Source: an uncultured Hyphomicrobiales bacterium (GTDB lineage: Bacteria > Pseudomonadota > Alphaproteobacteria > Rhizobiales > Rhizobiaceae). From it: DNA of 64,000 bases. Where the stretch lies: assembly GCA_943908365.1 (NCBI GenBank), contig CALTTH010000003.1, positions 35,104 to 99,103 of the forward strand, written 5' to 3'. The notes beneath the pieces are model-generated. The model saw only the letters and a list, made by a program, of their open reading frames with translations, did not search any database and had not been told where the DNA came from. The position numbers and the translations under genes are program-made. Below, piece by piece: positions 51,301-61,282 of the stretch; position 1 is the first letter of the stretch, and each line of letters opens with the position of its first letter.

Positions 51301-53310
51301 GTGTCAGACGCCGTTTCCCTTACATTTCCAGATGGCTCCGTTCGTCAGTATCCCGCGGGTACGACCGGACGTGATGTTGCCGAATCCATTTCCAAGTCGC
51401 TTGCAAAGAAGGCCGTTGCCATTGCGCTGGACGGTCAATTGCGCGACCTCTCCGATACGATTGCCAATGGCGCAATCGAGATCGTCACCCGCGACGACAA
51501 GCGTGCGCTTGAGCTTATCCGCCACGATGCCGCCCACGTCATGGCCGAAGCCGTGCAGGAACTGTGGCCCGGCACCCAGGTGACGATCGGTCCTGTGATC
51601 GAAAACGGCTTCTATTACGACTTCGCCAAGAACGAGCCTTTCACCCCGGACGATCTGCCCAAGATCGAAAAGAAGATGAAAGAGATCATCGGCCGGTCGA
51701 AGCCCTTTACGCGCGAAATCTGGTCGCGAGAGAAGGCCAAGGACGTTTTTGCCGCCAAGGGCGAGAACTACAAGGTCGAGCTCGTCGATGCGATTCCTGA
51801 AGGTCAGGATCTCAAGATTTATTACCAGGGCGATTGGTTCGACCTCTGCCGTGGTCCGCATATGGCCAACACCGGTCAGATCGGTACGGCCTTCAAGCTG
51901 ATGAAGGTTGCCGGTGCATACTGGCGTGGTGATAGCAATAACCCCATGCTGACGCGCATCTACGGCACAGCCTGGGCCACGCAGGAACAACTGGATCAGT
52001 ATCTGCACATCCTGGCGGAAGCCGAGAAGCGCGACCACCGCCGCCTTGGCCGCGAGATGGACCTGTTCCATTTCCAGGAAGAAGGTCCGGGGGTGGTGTT
52101 CTGGCACGGCAAGGGATGGCGCATGTTCCAGACCCTGACTGCCTATATGCGCCGCCAATTGGAAGGCACCTATCAGGAAGTGAACGCACCGCAGGTGCTG
52201 GACGCTTCGCTGTGGGAAACCTCCGGTCACTGGGGCTGGTACCAGGAAAACATGTTCGCGGTGAAATCCGCCTATGCCTTCACCCACCCGGATGACAAGG
52301 AAGCGGATAACCGCGTCTTCGCCCTGAAGCCGATGAACTGCCCTGGTCACGTTCAGATATTCAAGCATGGGTTGAAGTCTTACCGAGAACTGCCTGTTCG
52401 ACTTGCAGAGTTCGGCACTGTCCACCGCTACGAGGCGTCAGGTGCTCTGCACGGCCTGATGCGCGTTCGTGGCTTTACCCAAGATGACGCCCACGTCTTT
52501 TGCACCGAAGAGCAAATGGCAGCGGAATGCCTTCGCATCAACGATCTGATCCTGTCGGTCTATCAGGATTTTGGCTTTGACGAGATCGTCGTCAAGCTGT
52601 CCACGCGCCCTGAAAAGCGCGTCGGTTCGGACGATCTTTGGGATCGCGCCGAAGGCGTGATGACCGAGGTATTGAAGACCATCGAGGAGCAATCCGGCGG
52701 ACGCATCAAGACCGGCATTCTGCCGGGCGAGGGCGCTTTCTACGGTCCGAAGTTCGAATACACCTTGAAGGATGCGATCGGGCGCGAATGGCAGTGCGGC
52801 ACGACGCAGGTGGACTTCAACCTGCCGGAGCGTTTCGGCGCCTTCTATATCGATCAGGCGTCGGAAAAGCGCCAGCCGGTGATGATCCACCGCGCGATCT
52901 GCGGTTCGATGGAGCGCTTCCTCGGCATTCTGATCGAAAACTTCGCGGGTCACATGCCGCTCTGGTTCGCGCCGCTTCAGGTTGTCGTCGCCACCATCAC
53001 CTCAGATGCCGACGATTACGGTCGCGAAGTCGCTGAAGCGCTTCGAGAGGCCGGTCTCTCGGTGGAGACCGATTTCCGCAACGAGAAGATCAACTACAAG
53101 ATCCGCGAGCACTCGGTCACCAAGGTTCCGGTCATCCTCGTCTGCGGCAAGAAGGAAGCGGAAGAACGCACCGTCAACATCCGCCGCCTCGGTTCCCAGG
53201 CCCAGACTTCGTTTAATCTGGATGAGGCGATTGCCAATCTGGTCGACGAGGCGACGCCGCCCGACATCAAGCGCAAGCGCGCTGCAAAGGCGAAAGCCAA
53301 GCTTGCTTGA
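51301..53310 (+). CDS. thrS: Threonine-tRNA ligase
   Basis: The 669-aa enzyme has the N-terminal TGS domain, editing domain (RHDAAHVMAEAVQ, LCRGPHMANTGQIG), class II core motifs (MNCPGHVQIFKHGLKSYRELP, GTVHRYEASGALHGLMRVRGFTQDDAHVF) and an anticodon-binding C-terminus. The frame opens at 51232, but the GTG at 51301 follows AGGAG and gives the standard N-terminus. Lys-rich tail KRKRAAKAKAKLA. Terminator follows. Confidence 0.97.
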   Translation: MSDAVSLTFPDGSVRQYPAGTTGRDVAESISKSLAKKAVAIALDGQLRDLSDTIANGAIEIVTRDDKRALELIRHDAAHVMAEAVQELWPGTQVTIGPVIENGFYYDFAKNEPFTPDDLPKIEKKMKEIIGRSKPFTREIWSREKAKDVFAAKGENYKVELVDAIPEGQDLKIYYQGDWFDLCRGPHMANTGQIGTAFKLMKVAGAYWRGDSNNPMLTRIYGTAWATQEQLDQYLHILAEAEKRDHRRLGREMDLFHFQEEGPGVVFWHGKGWRMFQTLTAYMRRQLEGTYQEVNAPQVLDASLWETSGHWGWYQENMFAVKSAYAFTHPDDKEADNRVFALKPMNCPGHVQIFKHGLKSYRELPVRLAEFGTVHRYEASGALHGLMRVRGFTQDDAHVFCTEEQMAAECLRINDLILSVYQDFGFDEIVVKLSTRPEKRVGSDDLWDRAEGVMTEVLKTIEEQSGGRIKTGILPGEGAFYGPKFEYTLKDAIGREWQCGTTQVDFNLPERFGAFYIDQASEKRQPVMIHRAICGSMERFLGILIENFAGHMPLWFAPLQVVVATITSDADDYGREVAEALREAGLSVETDFRNEKINYKIREHSVTKVPVILVCGKKEAEERTVNIRRLGSQAQTSFNLDEAIANLVDEATPPDIKRKRAAKAKAKLA

Positions 53311-53318
53311 TCCCAAAG

Positions 53319-53345
53319 AAAACGGCGCCTTCGGGCGCCGTTTTT
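53319..53345 (+). terminator. Terminator of thrS
   Basis: ACGGCGCC and GGCGCCGT pair around a TTCG tetraloop with an A-run before and T-run after. Confidence 0.95.
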
Positions 53346-53406
53346 AAGATGCTGCTGTGGAGCTTCCCGGGGACTACCGCAGCGGCGCGGATGTCTCGGA
53401 AATCGG

Positions 53407-54387
53407 TTATTCGAAATCGCCTGTCGCGTCTTCCGGTGCCTGGTCCTTCATGAGCACTTCGACATCGGAATCCTGTCCGGCCTTGACCCTGAAATTGCGC
53501 TGATAGACCTTGTCCTTGTTACGGGCGATCGCGGTGTATTCGCCATCGGCCAGCACCATGGTGGAAAAGGCGCTGACGCTCTCATTCACCACGTCGCCGG
53601 CGCCCGTCAGCACGGACCAGGCCGTATCGGCAATGGCTTCGCCGCCATGCTCGGAGACGAGTTTCAGTGTCACTTGTGCCGCATGATGCTGCAGCGTTGC
53701 TTCGGTCAGCTTGCCGGCTTCCACCTGGATATCGGCGCGAACCACCGCATTGACTGACCCGTATTCCGATACGACATGGTAGGTGCCGGCATTAAGACGG
53801 ACGATGGTGTTCGGCTTCACGTCGGTCATCACCAGCTTCCGCTCTCCGTTTTCGGAGGCTTCGGAGGCGTAGATGGAGAACTTCAACTGATTGGCGGAGA
53901 TGGTCTTGTCGTTGCCGGCAACGGCATTGAGGACGAAGCCGCCAGCATCGAGAATGAGGACCTGCTTATCGATCTTGCCGGTTTCGGGAACGCTGAGCTT
54001 CTTGGTGACACCGGCGCGACCGAAGGCGACGTTGACGAAGTAATCTCCCGGCTCAAGGTGAAACTCGGCAGAACCGCCTTCGGAGCTCGCCAGCATCGGC
54101 AGTTTGCCATCGGCGCCTGGAATAGGGCTGAAGACCCGCCAGGCAAGCCCCTCCATCATCGGTTCGCCCTGCTGGGTTAACTTCGCTTCCAGCACGATAT
54201 CACGGGATTTGGCCGGCTCCGGCTCGCTGGGCGAGGGAACGGAGAACGCGTTCAGCTTCGGCATTTTAGGCGTGCCGCCAAGCTGCTTGAATTCCTTGAA
54301 GGCATCCTGCGAGACGGCAATACCGGGTAGCGCGCTAGCCGAGACGAGCGCGATGCACAAACCTGCTCCGATTTTGGTAAACGTCAT
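53407..54387 (-). CDS. Secreted hypothetical protein with repeated beta-sandwich segments
   Basis: The 326-aa product has a signal peptide (MTFTKIGAGLCIALVSASAL). Several segments repeat the form of Ig-like or carboxypeptidase-regulatory beta-sandwiches: FHLEPGDYFVNVAFGRAG, VRLNAGTYHVVSEYGSVNA and LADGEYTAIARNKDKVYQ. No catalytic residues. The frame continues to 54816, but the ATG at 54387 opens the signal peptide. Divergent from the nitroreductase. Function unknown. Confidence 0.85.
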   Translation of the reverse strand: MTFTKIGAGLCIALVSASALPGIAVSQDAFKEFKQLGGTPKMPKLNAFSVPSPSEPEPAKSRDIVLEAKLTQQGEPMMEGLAWRVFSPIPGADGKLPMLASSEGGSAEFHLEPGDYFVNVAFGRAGVTKKLSVPETGKIDKQVLILDAGGFVLNAVAGNDKTISANQLKFSIYASEASENGERKLVMTDVKPNTIVRLNAGTYHVVSEYGSVNAVVRADIQVEAGKLTEATLQHHAAQVTLKLVSEHGGEAIADTAWSVLTGAGDVVNESVSAFSTMVLADGEYTAIARNKDKVYQRNFRVKAGQDSDVEVLMKDQAPEDATGDFE

Positions 54388-54495
54388 TTCTCTCGACCGG
54401 ATTGACTTCTTGTTTTTGTGGGACCACTTCAATCCGAACCGCAAGGCTATTTCAAGGCCTGTCTTTACATTGCATGCGAATGGAACGGTGCGACC

Positions 54496-55077
54496 ATGAC
54501 AACTGACATCAAGCTCATCGACTATCTGAATGTACGACGCTCGACCCCCGCGCCACAATTGACGGAGCCGGGGCCGAGCCGTGAGAAGCTCGAGGAGATC
54601 CTTCGCCTGACCGTCCGCGTTCCAGACCATGGCAAGATCGCACCCTGGCGCTTCATCGTGATCCGTGGCGAAGAAAGGGTGAGATTGGGCGAAGCCGCAG
54701 TGGCACTCGCACTGAAAAAGAACCCTGACTTGAGCGCCGACTTCCAATCGGTGGAAAGAAGCCGCTTCACCAGAGCACCGGTCGTCATCGCCGTGGTCAG
54801 CAAGGCTGGTCCTCACGTGAAAATCCCCGAATGGGAACAGGTGATGTCGGCAGGCGCCGTATGCCTCAACCTGCTGATGGCATCGAATGCGCTTGGTTAT
54901 GCTGCCAACTGGCTGACGGAATGGGTGTCCTACGATCCTGAGTTTCTGCCTGAGTTGGGCGTGAAGGATGGAGAGAAGGTGGCTGGGCTTATCTACATCG
55001 GATCGACGACGTTCCCGCCTGTCGAGCGTCCGCGCCCGGAACTGGCCGACGTTGTGACTTGGGTCGGTGAAGCGTGA
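54496..55077 (+). CDS. Nitroreductase-family flavoprotein
   Basis: The 193-aa FMN-dependent oxidoreductase starts with the LNVRRSTPAPQL box (R-R-S) and carries RVPDHGKIAPWRFIVI and AGAVCLNLLMASNALGYAANWLT. Substrate unknown; resembles YdjA. ATG at 54496 chosen over the frame start at 54418. The next gene overlaps by one base (TGATG), so they form an operon. Confidence 0.9.
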   Translation: MTTDIKLIDYLNVRRSTPAPQLTEPGPSREKLEEILRLTVRVPDHGKIAPWRFIVIRGEERVRLGEAAVALALKKNPDLSADFQSVERSRFTRAPVVIAVVSKAGPHVKIPEWEQVMSAGAVCLNLLMASNALGYAANWLTEWVSYDPEFLPELGVKDGEKVAGLIYIGSTTFPPVERPRPELADVVTWVGEA

Positions 55078-55682
55078 TGTTCTACACCACAGACACGAAC
55101 CAGCATGGCATGGCGCACGATCCCTTCAAGGCGATCGTTGCGCCGCGACCCATCGGTTGGATCGGTTCCAAGGGAAGCGATGGAACGCTGAATCTTGCCC
55201 CTTACTCTTTCTTTAACGCGATCGCGGACAAGCCCAAACTGGTGATGTTCTCATCGAGCGGACAGAAGGACAGCCTGCGCAATGTTCGCGAGAGCGGTGT
55301 CTTTACCGCAAGCCTCGTCAGCCGCCATCTCGTGGACAGGATGAATGCCTCGTCGGCACCTGTCGATTATGCCGTCAACGAGTTCGCACTGGCTGGCCTG
55401 ACCGCGCGTGCGGGGGAGGTGGTCGATGCGCCCTATGTGGCGGAGGCTCTTGCCGCGCTGGAGTGCCGCGTCACGCAGATCGTGCAGCCGCACGATGTTG
55501 AAGGCAAGGCAGCCGACTCCTGGGTGGTCTTCGGGCAGGTGATGGGCATTCATATCGATGAATCGATCATCAGCGATGGTCGGATCGATATGGGCCTTGC
55601 GCGGCCCGTAGCCCGGATGGGCTATATGGACTACGCCGACGGTGGCGCGGATGTCTTCCAACTGGCCCGCCCGAAAGCCTGA
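55077..55682 (+). CDS. Flavin reductase-like (FMN-binding split-barrel) protein
   Basis: The 201-aa protein has PRPIGWIGSKGSDGTLNLAPYSFFNAIADKPKLVMF, the typical flavin-reductase/DIM6-NTAB opening, with a MNASSAPVDYAVNEFALAGLT segment. It probably supplies reduced flavin or itself acts as an oxidoreductase; its coupling to the nitroreductase supports a shared role. The ATG at 55077 overlaps the upstream stop. Confidence 0.9.
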   Translation: MFYTTDTNQHGMAHDPFKAIVAPRPIGWIGSKGSDGTLNLAPYSFFNAIADKPKLVMFSSSGQKDSLRNVRESGVFTASLVSRHLVDRMNASSAPVDYAVNEFALAGLTARAGEVVDAPYVAEALAALECRVTQIVQPHDVEGKAADSWVVFGQVMGIHIDESIISDGRIDMGLARPVARMGYMDYADGGADVFQLARPKA

Positions 55683-55831
55683 CAGCTTCCATTTACGCCA
55701 TGGTTAAGGAGCATGGTGAACCAATCGTAAACCTTTTCCCCCTAGGTTTAACCCATGGGAGGTGATCGCCGGCTCGGTAGCGAGTCGCGATAACCTCCAC
55801 GGGGTCGTAAGAACATTTCTTGGGGTGCAGG

Positions 55832-56968
55832 GTGGTCGTAGAGGCATTTCTCAGCTGGACGGATAAGGCACGTGCTGGCGATAGAGCCAAGGCTGCGAAG
55901 GCCTTGGGGGCGGCTTATGTCACCTCGTCCTTGCCCAAAGACAAACAGGCAGGCGCCTATATGGCGATGTCCTACCTTCTGGACGATCCATCGCCCAAAG
56001 TCCGTCAGGCGCTTGCAGACGCACTTGCGTGCTCTGATGATGCTCCTCGTCCTATCATTATCGCCCTGGCTGAAGACCAGCCCGAGATTGCCTGTCCGGT
56101 GATCGTCAATTCTCCCGTGCTTCGGGAATCGGACCTTGTTGATCTGATCGGCCGTGGATCGTCGACCACAAGAGCGCTGATTGCGGCACGTGCCGATTTG
56201 AGCGCCGGCGTTTGTGCCGCTATGGCGGAAATCGGTGGCGAATGTGAAGTGATGATCATGCTGGAAAACCCATCAGCCCAGATCACACCCTTCACACTGC
56301 GGCGCGTCTCTGAGCGTTTCGGAGGGGAGTCCGAAATCCGCAATCTCCTACTGGATCGCAACGATCTCCCCGCAGATGTGCGCCACACCCTCGTCCTTCT
56401 GGTCGGAGAGGCGCTTGCCTCTGCTGGAATCGTTGGTCAGGTCATCACCGTGGCACGCGCCCGTCAGATCGTTCAGGATGCATCGGATGCAGCCGTTACG
56501 GTGATTGCCGGCGAGGCATCCGGTCAGGAAAGAACATATCTGGTCGAGCATTTGCGCCAGCACCGACAGTTGACGCCTTCCTTCCTTTTGCAGCTTCTTT
56601 GCACCGGAAAGCTCGACTTTTTCTCCGAGGCTATGTCCAACCTCTCCGGGCTTGAGGAGCGACGTGTCCGCTCCATCCTCGCAACAGGCAGAAACCATGC
56701 GGTCAAGGCGCTCTACCAGTCGACCGGTCTGTCCGGCCGCGCCCTAGAGGTTTTTATCGAGGCGACTCGCCTGTGGCGCCAGGCGGCCGAGATGCCCTAT
56801 GGTGGAGCGGTCCAGCGGGTCGCCGAAAGGCTCCTCGAGACGTTCTCAAATACTGAGAGCGATCCAAGCGTCTATGAGATGATGTCGATGATTGAAAAGC
56901 TTCTGATCGTCGATCAACGTCAGAGAGCACGCTCCTTCGCCGAGGAACTGATCGCCGAGGCTGCTTGA
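55832..56968 (+). CDS. DUF2336 family protein
   Basis: The 378-aa helical-repeat protein (HEAT-like: SYLLDDPSPKVRQALADALACSDDAPRPIIIALAED and LLLDRNDLPADVRHTLVLLVGEAL) is typical of alphaproteobacterial DUF2336 proteins. Start is uncertain: a GTG at 55832 or a TTG at 55820. No enzyme motif. It is single, with a 150-bp upstream region containing TTTAACC/GGTTAA-type elements. Confidence 0.85.
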   Translation: MVVEAFLSWTDKARAGDRAKAAKALGAAYVTSSLPKDKQAGAYMAMSYLLDDPSPKVRQALADALACSDDAPRPIIIALAEDQPEIACPVIVNSPVLRESDLVDLIGRGSSTTRALIAARADLSAGVCAAMAEIGGECEVMIMLENPSAQITPFTLRRVSERFGGESEIRNLLLDRNDLPADVRHTLVLLVGEALASAGIVGQVITVARARQIVQDASDAAVTVIAGEASGQERTYLVEHLRQHRQLTPSFLLQLLCTGKLDFFSEAMSNLSGLEERRVRSILATGRNHAVKALYQSTGLSGRALEVFIEATRLWRQAAEMPYGGAVQRVAERLLETFSNTESDPSVYEMMSMIEKLLIVDQRQRARSFAEELIAEAA

Positions 56969-56996
56969 TCTTCGCAACAGGCATCTACGACGCTTA

Positions 56997-57100
56997 AAGC
57001 GCGTCGCGATCTTTCAGATTCGCTCATTGGCTCTATGTCGTCGGTTCATCGCATGTTGTTATCGCAAAAAAAACCGCTCCACGCGTTTGCATGACATGCT
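56997..57100 (+). repeat. Dispersed intergenic repeat type 1, copy B
   Basis: About 104 bp, starting AAGCGCGTCGCGATCTTTCA and ending GACATGCT. Paralogous to 38865-38965 in the same orientation; the first third is nearly identical, the middle diverged. Lies between convergent genes. Confidence 0.75.
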
Positions 57101-57125
57101 GTCGTCCAACGGCCGCGTGGAAAGC

Positions 57126-57524
57126 TTACTTGGATAGGCGTCTGGCAATCCAGGAATAGCTGTCTTCGACCATGCGCACCGGTTTGCCCAGAACCTCCCT
57201 TACACCTTCCGTCGAGGGAAGGATTTTTCGTACGCGGCCAATTGCCCGCTGCGCAAGGTTTTCCTCCTCCTGCTCCTCGGTTTTCGGCGTTTGCTTTGGA
57301 GTATCCTGCCCGGTCGTGGCCTGCTCGACGGGGGCGTCCGGCATCTGACACACGGCAACGACGACCGGATAAGAGACATTGGTGAATTTGCCGAGCTGTT
57401 TTTCCGACTCGGCGTCGCAGAGTTCAATGCTCGTCCAACGCTGCTGCATTGTTGCGATGTAGCGGCAGTCTGACGCCGTATCGTCGCAGCCGAGGATTGT
57501 CATCAAGACGAGCGCGGTTCGCAT
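57126..57524 (-). CDS. Hypothetical protein
   Basis: The 132-aa product starts MRTALVLMTILGCDDTASDCRYIATMQQRWTSIELC. The N-terminus looks like a short signal or lipoprotein-type start (ILGC), with further Cys pairs (CDD, DCR, ELC, AVC). A middle Gln/Glu/Thr-rich linker (TPKQTPKTEEQEEEN) joins a basic C-terminal helix region. No known domain. ATG at 57524. Confidence 0.75.
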   Translation of the reverse strand: MRTALVLMTILGCDDTASDCRYIATMQQRWTSIELCDAESEKQLGKFTNVSYPVVVAVCQMPDAPVEQATTGQDTPKQTPKTEEQEEENLAQRAIGRVRKILPSTEGVREVLGKPVRMVEDSYSWIARRLSK

Positions 57525-57625
57525 TTCACTTTTCTCCGGACGGAAGAGCTGGTTTACTCAGCGTGTCATTCAATATGATTGCAGTCTTATTGCGGCTGAA
57601 GCCACCCAATTTTTATGGAAATAGC

Positions 57626-58081
57626 ATGCCAGTTGAAATCAATCAGGAATCACCCCGTCAGCCAGAAATCGCCCGCCTCATGGATCTATCGAATGCCTAT
57701 ATGGCCTCGCTCTATCCCGCCGAAAGCAACCACCTTGTTGATCTCGAGGCGCTTGAAAAGCCCACCGTGTCATTCCTGGTTGCGCGAAATGACGGAGCCA
57801 TTGTCGGCTGTTGTGCGCTGGTGGAGGACGGAGAAGGCACGGCAGAGATCAAGCGGATGTTCGTTGATCCCGAAGCGAGAGGCCTTCAGATCGGCAAGCG
57901 CATGATGGCAGGATTGATTGAACGCGCACAGGCGCTAAAGCTTTCAGCCATTCGCCTCGAAACCGGCATAAGTCAGCCGGAGGCGATCGGCCTTTATCGG
58001 AAGGCCGGATTTGTCGAGATCGAGCCATTCCCGCCCTACAAGCCGGATCCGCTCAGCATGTTCATGGAACTTCGTCTTTAG
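57626..58081 (+). CDS. GNAT-family acetyltransferase
   Basis: The 151-aa protein has the GNAT core: VARNDGAIVGCCALVEDGEGTAEIKRMFVDPEARGLQIGKRMM (Q/R-x-x-G-x-G/A acetyl-CoA loop) and IRLETGISQPEAIGLYRKAGF. Likely an N-acetyltransferase of unknown substrate. The ATG at 57626 is preferred over upstream frame starts. Confidence 0.9.
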   Translation: MPVEINQESPRQPEIARLMDLSNAYMASLYPAESNHLVDLEALEKPTVSFLVARNDGAIVGCCALVEDGEGTAEIKRMFVDPEARGLQIGKRMMAGLIERAQALKLSAIRLETGISQPEAIGLYRKAGFVEIEPFPPYKPDPLSMFMELRL

Positions 58082-58089
58082 CGCGGTGC

Positions 58090-59304
58090 CTAAACGGAGC
58101 TGGCGGCCTTCCGCGGCCTTGGGGGTTCCTCCACCAGCTCTATTTCCTCTTCAAGAACGTCATGGACGATCACGGGTTCGCCCGCCGATATTTCCGCTTC
58201 GCGCACCCATTCGCGCCAGACGGCAACGAGGAGTGCCATCAGCACGGGACCGATGAAGAGACCAAGGAAGCCCATGGTCTTCACGCCGCCGACAAGGCCG
58301 AAGAATGTCGGCAGGAAAGGAAGCTTGATAGGGCCGCCAACAAGGCGCGGACGGATCGTCTTGTCGACGATGAAGAGCTCGACCGAGCCCCAGATGAAGA
58401 GGCCGATACCAGCCGCGGGCGAGCCGCTTGCAAGGAGGTAGAGCGAGACCAGCGTGAAGGAAAGCGGCGCACCACCTGGGATGAGCGCCATGACGCCCGT
58501 CAACACACCAAGCGTGACCGGGGAGGGGACACCGGCGATCCAGTAGGCGATCCCGAGAATGATGCCTTCGCCGATCGCGATCAGCGTCATGCCTGTTACG
58601 GTGGAGCTGATCGTCGCAGGAACGACGCGCGAGATGCGCTCCCACCTGTTTGGCAGGATGCGTTCGCCGACAAGGTCAACCTGGCGGGCAAAGCCCACAC
58701 CATTGCGATAGACAAAAAACAGCGCAATCAGCATGAAGAGCAGCGTCAGGACTAGGTGGAATGCTCCGTTACCTGCCGCCACGATCGCTCGATAGATATT
58801 GCCGATATTGGCCCCGCTGACGAGCTGGATCACTTCGCCGATGGCACCAGGGGTTCCGACATAGCGTGTCCACTGTTCGCTCATCCAGACGCCGACACCT
58901 GGAAGCGCTGCAATCCATTGTGGAACGGGCGCGCCTGTCTTGTTGACCTCGACGGCCCAGCCGAACCATTCGCGAATCTCACCGGCCGTGTAGGACGCAG
59001 CAATCACGATCGGCACGATGAGGAAGGCGATGATCAGCAGGATTGCGACCGTCGCCCCGATCGTATTGTTGCCGCCCACACGGGTTAGCAGGCGCCGATA
59101 GATCGGCCAGCTTGCAAAGCCGATGACGAGAGCTGCGAGAACCGGAACGAGAAAGCCATAAAAGAAATAGATCCCGGCTGCGACAATCAAAAGCAGAAGC
59201 CAGCGCGCTGCCGAGATGGAGGGGACCAAGGCAATGCGGGCGTGGGTCGCAGCGCCCAGCCACCGGGGTTCTCCATCCGGATGATGATTGTCGGCTTTAT
59301 TCAC
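58090..59304 (-). CDS. AI-2E/PerM family transporter
   Basis: The 404-aa protein has about eight hydrophobic segments and the family signatures ISSTVTGMTLIAIGEGIILGIAYWIAGVPSPVTLG and PGGAPLSFTLVSLYLLASG; FVYRNG is also typical. Substrate unknown. The GTG at 59340 lacks a ribosome site; the GTG at 59304 fits better. Convergent with the GNAT gene (8 nt between stops). Confidence 0.88.
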   Translation of the reverse strand: MNKADNHHPDGEPRWLGAATHARIALVPSISAARWLLLLIVAAGIYFFYGFLVPVLAALVIGFASWPIYRRLLTRVGGNNTIGATVAILLIIAFLIVPIVIAASYTAGEIREWFGWAVEVNKTGAPVPQWIAALPGVGVWMSEQWTRYVGTPGAIGEVIQLVSGANIGNIYRAIVAAGNGAFHLVLTLLFMLIALFFVYRNGVGFARQVDLVGERILPNRWERISRVVPATISSTVTGMTLIAIGEGIILGIAYWIAGVPSPVTLGVLTGVMALIPGGAPLSFTLVSLYLLASGSPAAGIGLFIWGSVELFIVDKTIRPRLVGGPIKLPFLPTFFGLVGGVKTMGFLGLFIGPVLMALLVAVWREWVREAEISAGEPVIVHDVLEEEIELVEEPPRPRKAASSV

Positions 59305-59487
59305 TCTAGTCTCTTTCGCATTCCCGGAGTAGCGGGTCACACTGTCACAGGTGAGATATGGGGTGCAATCTATTCCCCAGTGATTTCGCTTTTATGTTGT
59401 CGCAAAGCATATTGAACGAATTTGGTAAAAAATGAGCAACATGCTTGGACTTCTGACATGAATGTGAGAATGAACAGGCACTTTTAC

Positions 59488-59500
59488 AACCTTTAAGGTT
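59488..59500. promoter_or_regulatory. Short palindrome upstream of ABC exporter
   Basis: AACCTT-T-AAGGTT is a perfect 6-bp palindrome with a 1-nt centre, 27 nt before the exporter start. Could be an operator; regulator unknown. Confidence 0.3.
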
Positions 59501-59526
59501 TCCTGCTCCGTTCTGGGCTGTTGATC

Positions 59527-61254
59527 ATGCTGCGCCGATTCTTTGCTTACTATCGCCCATATCGGGGGCTCTTCATTCTCGACTTCTCCTGCGCCGTGCT
59601 CTCGGGTCTTCTCGAACTCGGTTTTCCCATGGCGGTGAAGCTTCTTGTCGACGTTCTTTTGCCGTCATCGAACTGGCCGGTGATCATGGCCGCATCCTTC
59701 GGCCTGCTGGTTATCTATGTTTTCAATACCGGCCTGATGGCGACCGTCACCTACTGGGGACACATGCTCGGCATCAATATCGAAACCGATATGCGCCGCG
59801 CCGCTTTCGACCATTTGCAGAAACTCTCCTTCCGCTTTTTCGATAATCAGAAGACCGGCCATCTTGTCGGCCGCCTGACCAAGGATCTGGAGGAGATCGG
59901 TGAGGTTGCGCATCACGGACCGGAAGATCTTTTCATCGCGATCATGACCTTCATCGGCGCTTTCCTGCTGATGCTCTGGGTCAATGTGCCTCTCGCGCTG
60001 ATCACAGCTGTGATTGTGCCGCTGACGGCCTGGGTCACCAGCCGGTATGGCACGCGCATGACCAACAATTTCCGCTCGCTCTACAATCGCGTCGGCGCCT
60101 TCAATGCCCGTATCGAGGAGAATGTCGGGGGAATGCGGGTGGTGCAGGCTTTCGCCAATGAGGATCACGAACGCGCTTTGTTCGAAAAGGACAATCAGCG
60201 CTATCGCCGCACCAAGCTCGACGCCTACAAGATCATGACCGCCAGCACCTCGCTGAGCTATATGAGCATGCGCCTGACCCAGATGGTCATCATGATCTGC
60301 GGCGCCTGGCTGGTCCTGCACGGCGATCTGACCAATGGGGGCTTCGTCAGCTTCCTCTTGCTGGTCAACGTATTCTTCCGCCCGATCGAGAAGATCAATT
60401 CCGTGATCGAAACCTACCCCAAGGGCATCGCCGGGTTCCGTCGTTTCACCGAGTTGATCGATACTGAGCCGGATATCGCCGACGCGCCGAATGCGATCAC
60501 GGCTCCGTCTCTTCGTGGAGACATCGCCTACAGGAACGTCAGCTTCGGCTATGCCGACGGCAAGCGCGTCTTGTCCAACATTGATCTGACGATTGACGCC
60601 GGCGAAACCGTTGCCTTCGTGGGGCCTTCGGGTGCCGGAAAGACGACCCTTTGCTCGCTGTTGCCGCGCTTCTACGAGGTCACGGACGGCGCCATTACCA
60701 TCGACGGCATCGATATTCGCAACATGACGCTGGCATCGCTGCGCAGTCAGATCGGCATTGTGCAACAGGACGTCTTCATGTTCGGCGGTACCGTGCGCGA
60801 GAACATCGAGTACGGACGTCTTGGCGCGAGCGATGAGGATATCTGGATCGCAGCACGGCGCGCGCGGCTCGATCAGGTCATCGAAGCCATGTCAGACGGC
60901 ATGGAGACGGTGATTGGCGAGCGTGGCGTCAAGCTCTCCGGCGGCCAGAAGCAGCGTCTCGCGATTGCCCGCATGTTCCTGAAGAACCCGCCAATCCTCA
61001 TTCTCGATGAGGCGACATCCGCACTCGACACCGAAACCGAACGCGCCATTCAGCAATCGCTTGGTGAACTTGCCGAAGGCCGCACGACACTCATCATCGC
61101 CCATCGTCTGGCAACCATCAGAGATGCGTCGCGCATTGTCGTAGTCGATGCCAACGGCATTGTCGAAAGCGGAAACCATCAGGAGCTTCTTGCCGCACGA
61201 GGACCATACAGCCGGCTTTATGAGGCACAGTTCGGCGCTGGCCTGATTGCGTGA
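59527..61254 (+). CDS. ABC exporter (permease-ATPase fusion, MsbA/LmrA type)
   Basis: The 575-aa half-transporter has six N-terminal helices (about 1-310) and an ATPase with Walker A GPSGAGKTT, signature LSGGQKQRLAIARMF, Walker B ILILDEATSALD and H-loop IIAHRLATI. A homodimer exporter, perhaps of lipid or drug. TTG at 59521 and ATG at 59527 are both possible; ATG chosen. Stands alone between AI-2E and DMT genes. Confidence 0.92.
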   Translation: MLRRFFAYYRPYRGLFILDFSCAVLSGLLELGFPMAVKLLVDVLLPSSNWPVIMAASFGLLVIYVFNTGLMATVTYWGHMLGINIETDMRRAAFDHLQKLSFRFFDNQKTGHLVGRLTKDLEEIGEVAHHGPEDLFIAIMTFIGAFLLMLWVNVPLALITAVIVPLTAWVTSRYGTRMTNNFRSLYNRVGAFNARIEENVGGMRVVQAFANEDHERALFEKDNQRYRRTKLDAYKIMTASTSLSYMSMRLTQMVIMICGAWLVLHGDLTNGGFVSFLLLVNVFFRPIEKINSVIETYPKGIAGFRRFTELIDTEPDIADAPNAITAPSLRGDIAYRNVSFGYADGKRVLSNIDLTIDAGETVAFVGPSGAGKTTLCSLLPRFYEVTDGAITIDGIDIRNMTLASLRSQIGIVQQDVFMFGGTVRENIEYGRLGASDEDIWIAARRARLDQVIEAMSDGMETVIGERGVKLSGGQKQRLAIARMFLKNPPILILDEATSALDTETERAIQQSLGELAEGRTTLIIAHRLATIRDASRIVVVDANGIVESGNHQELLAARGPYSRLYEAQFGAGLIA

Positions 61255-61282
61255 CAGTTTGAACTGGGTAAGGGCTATGCCC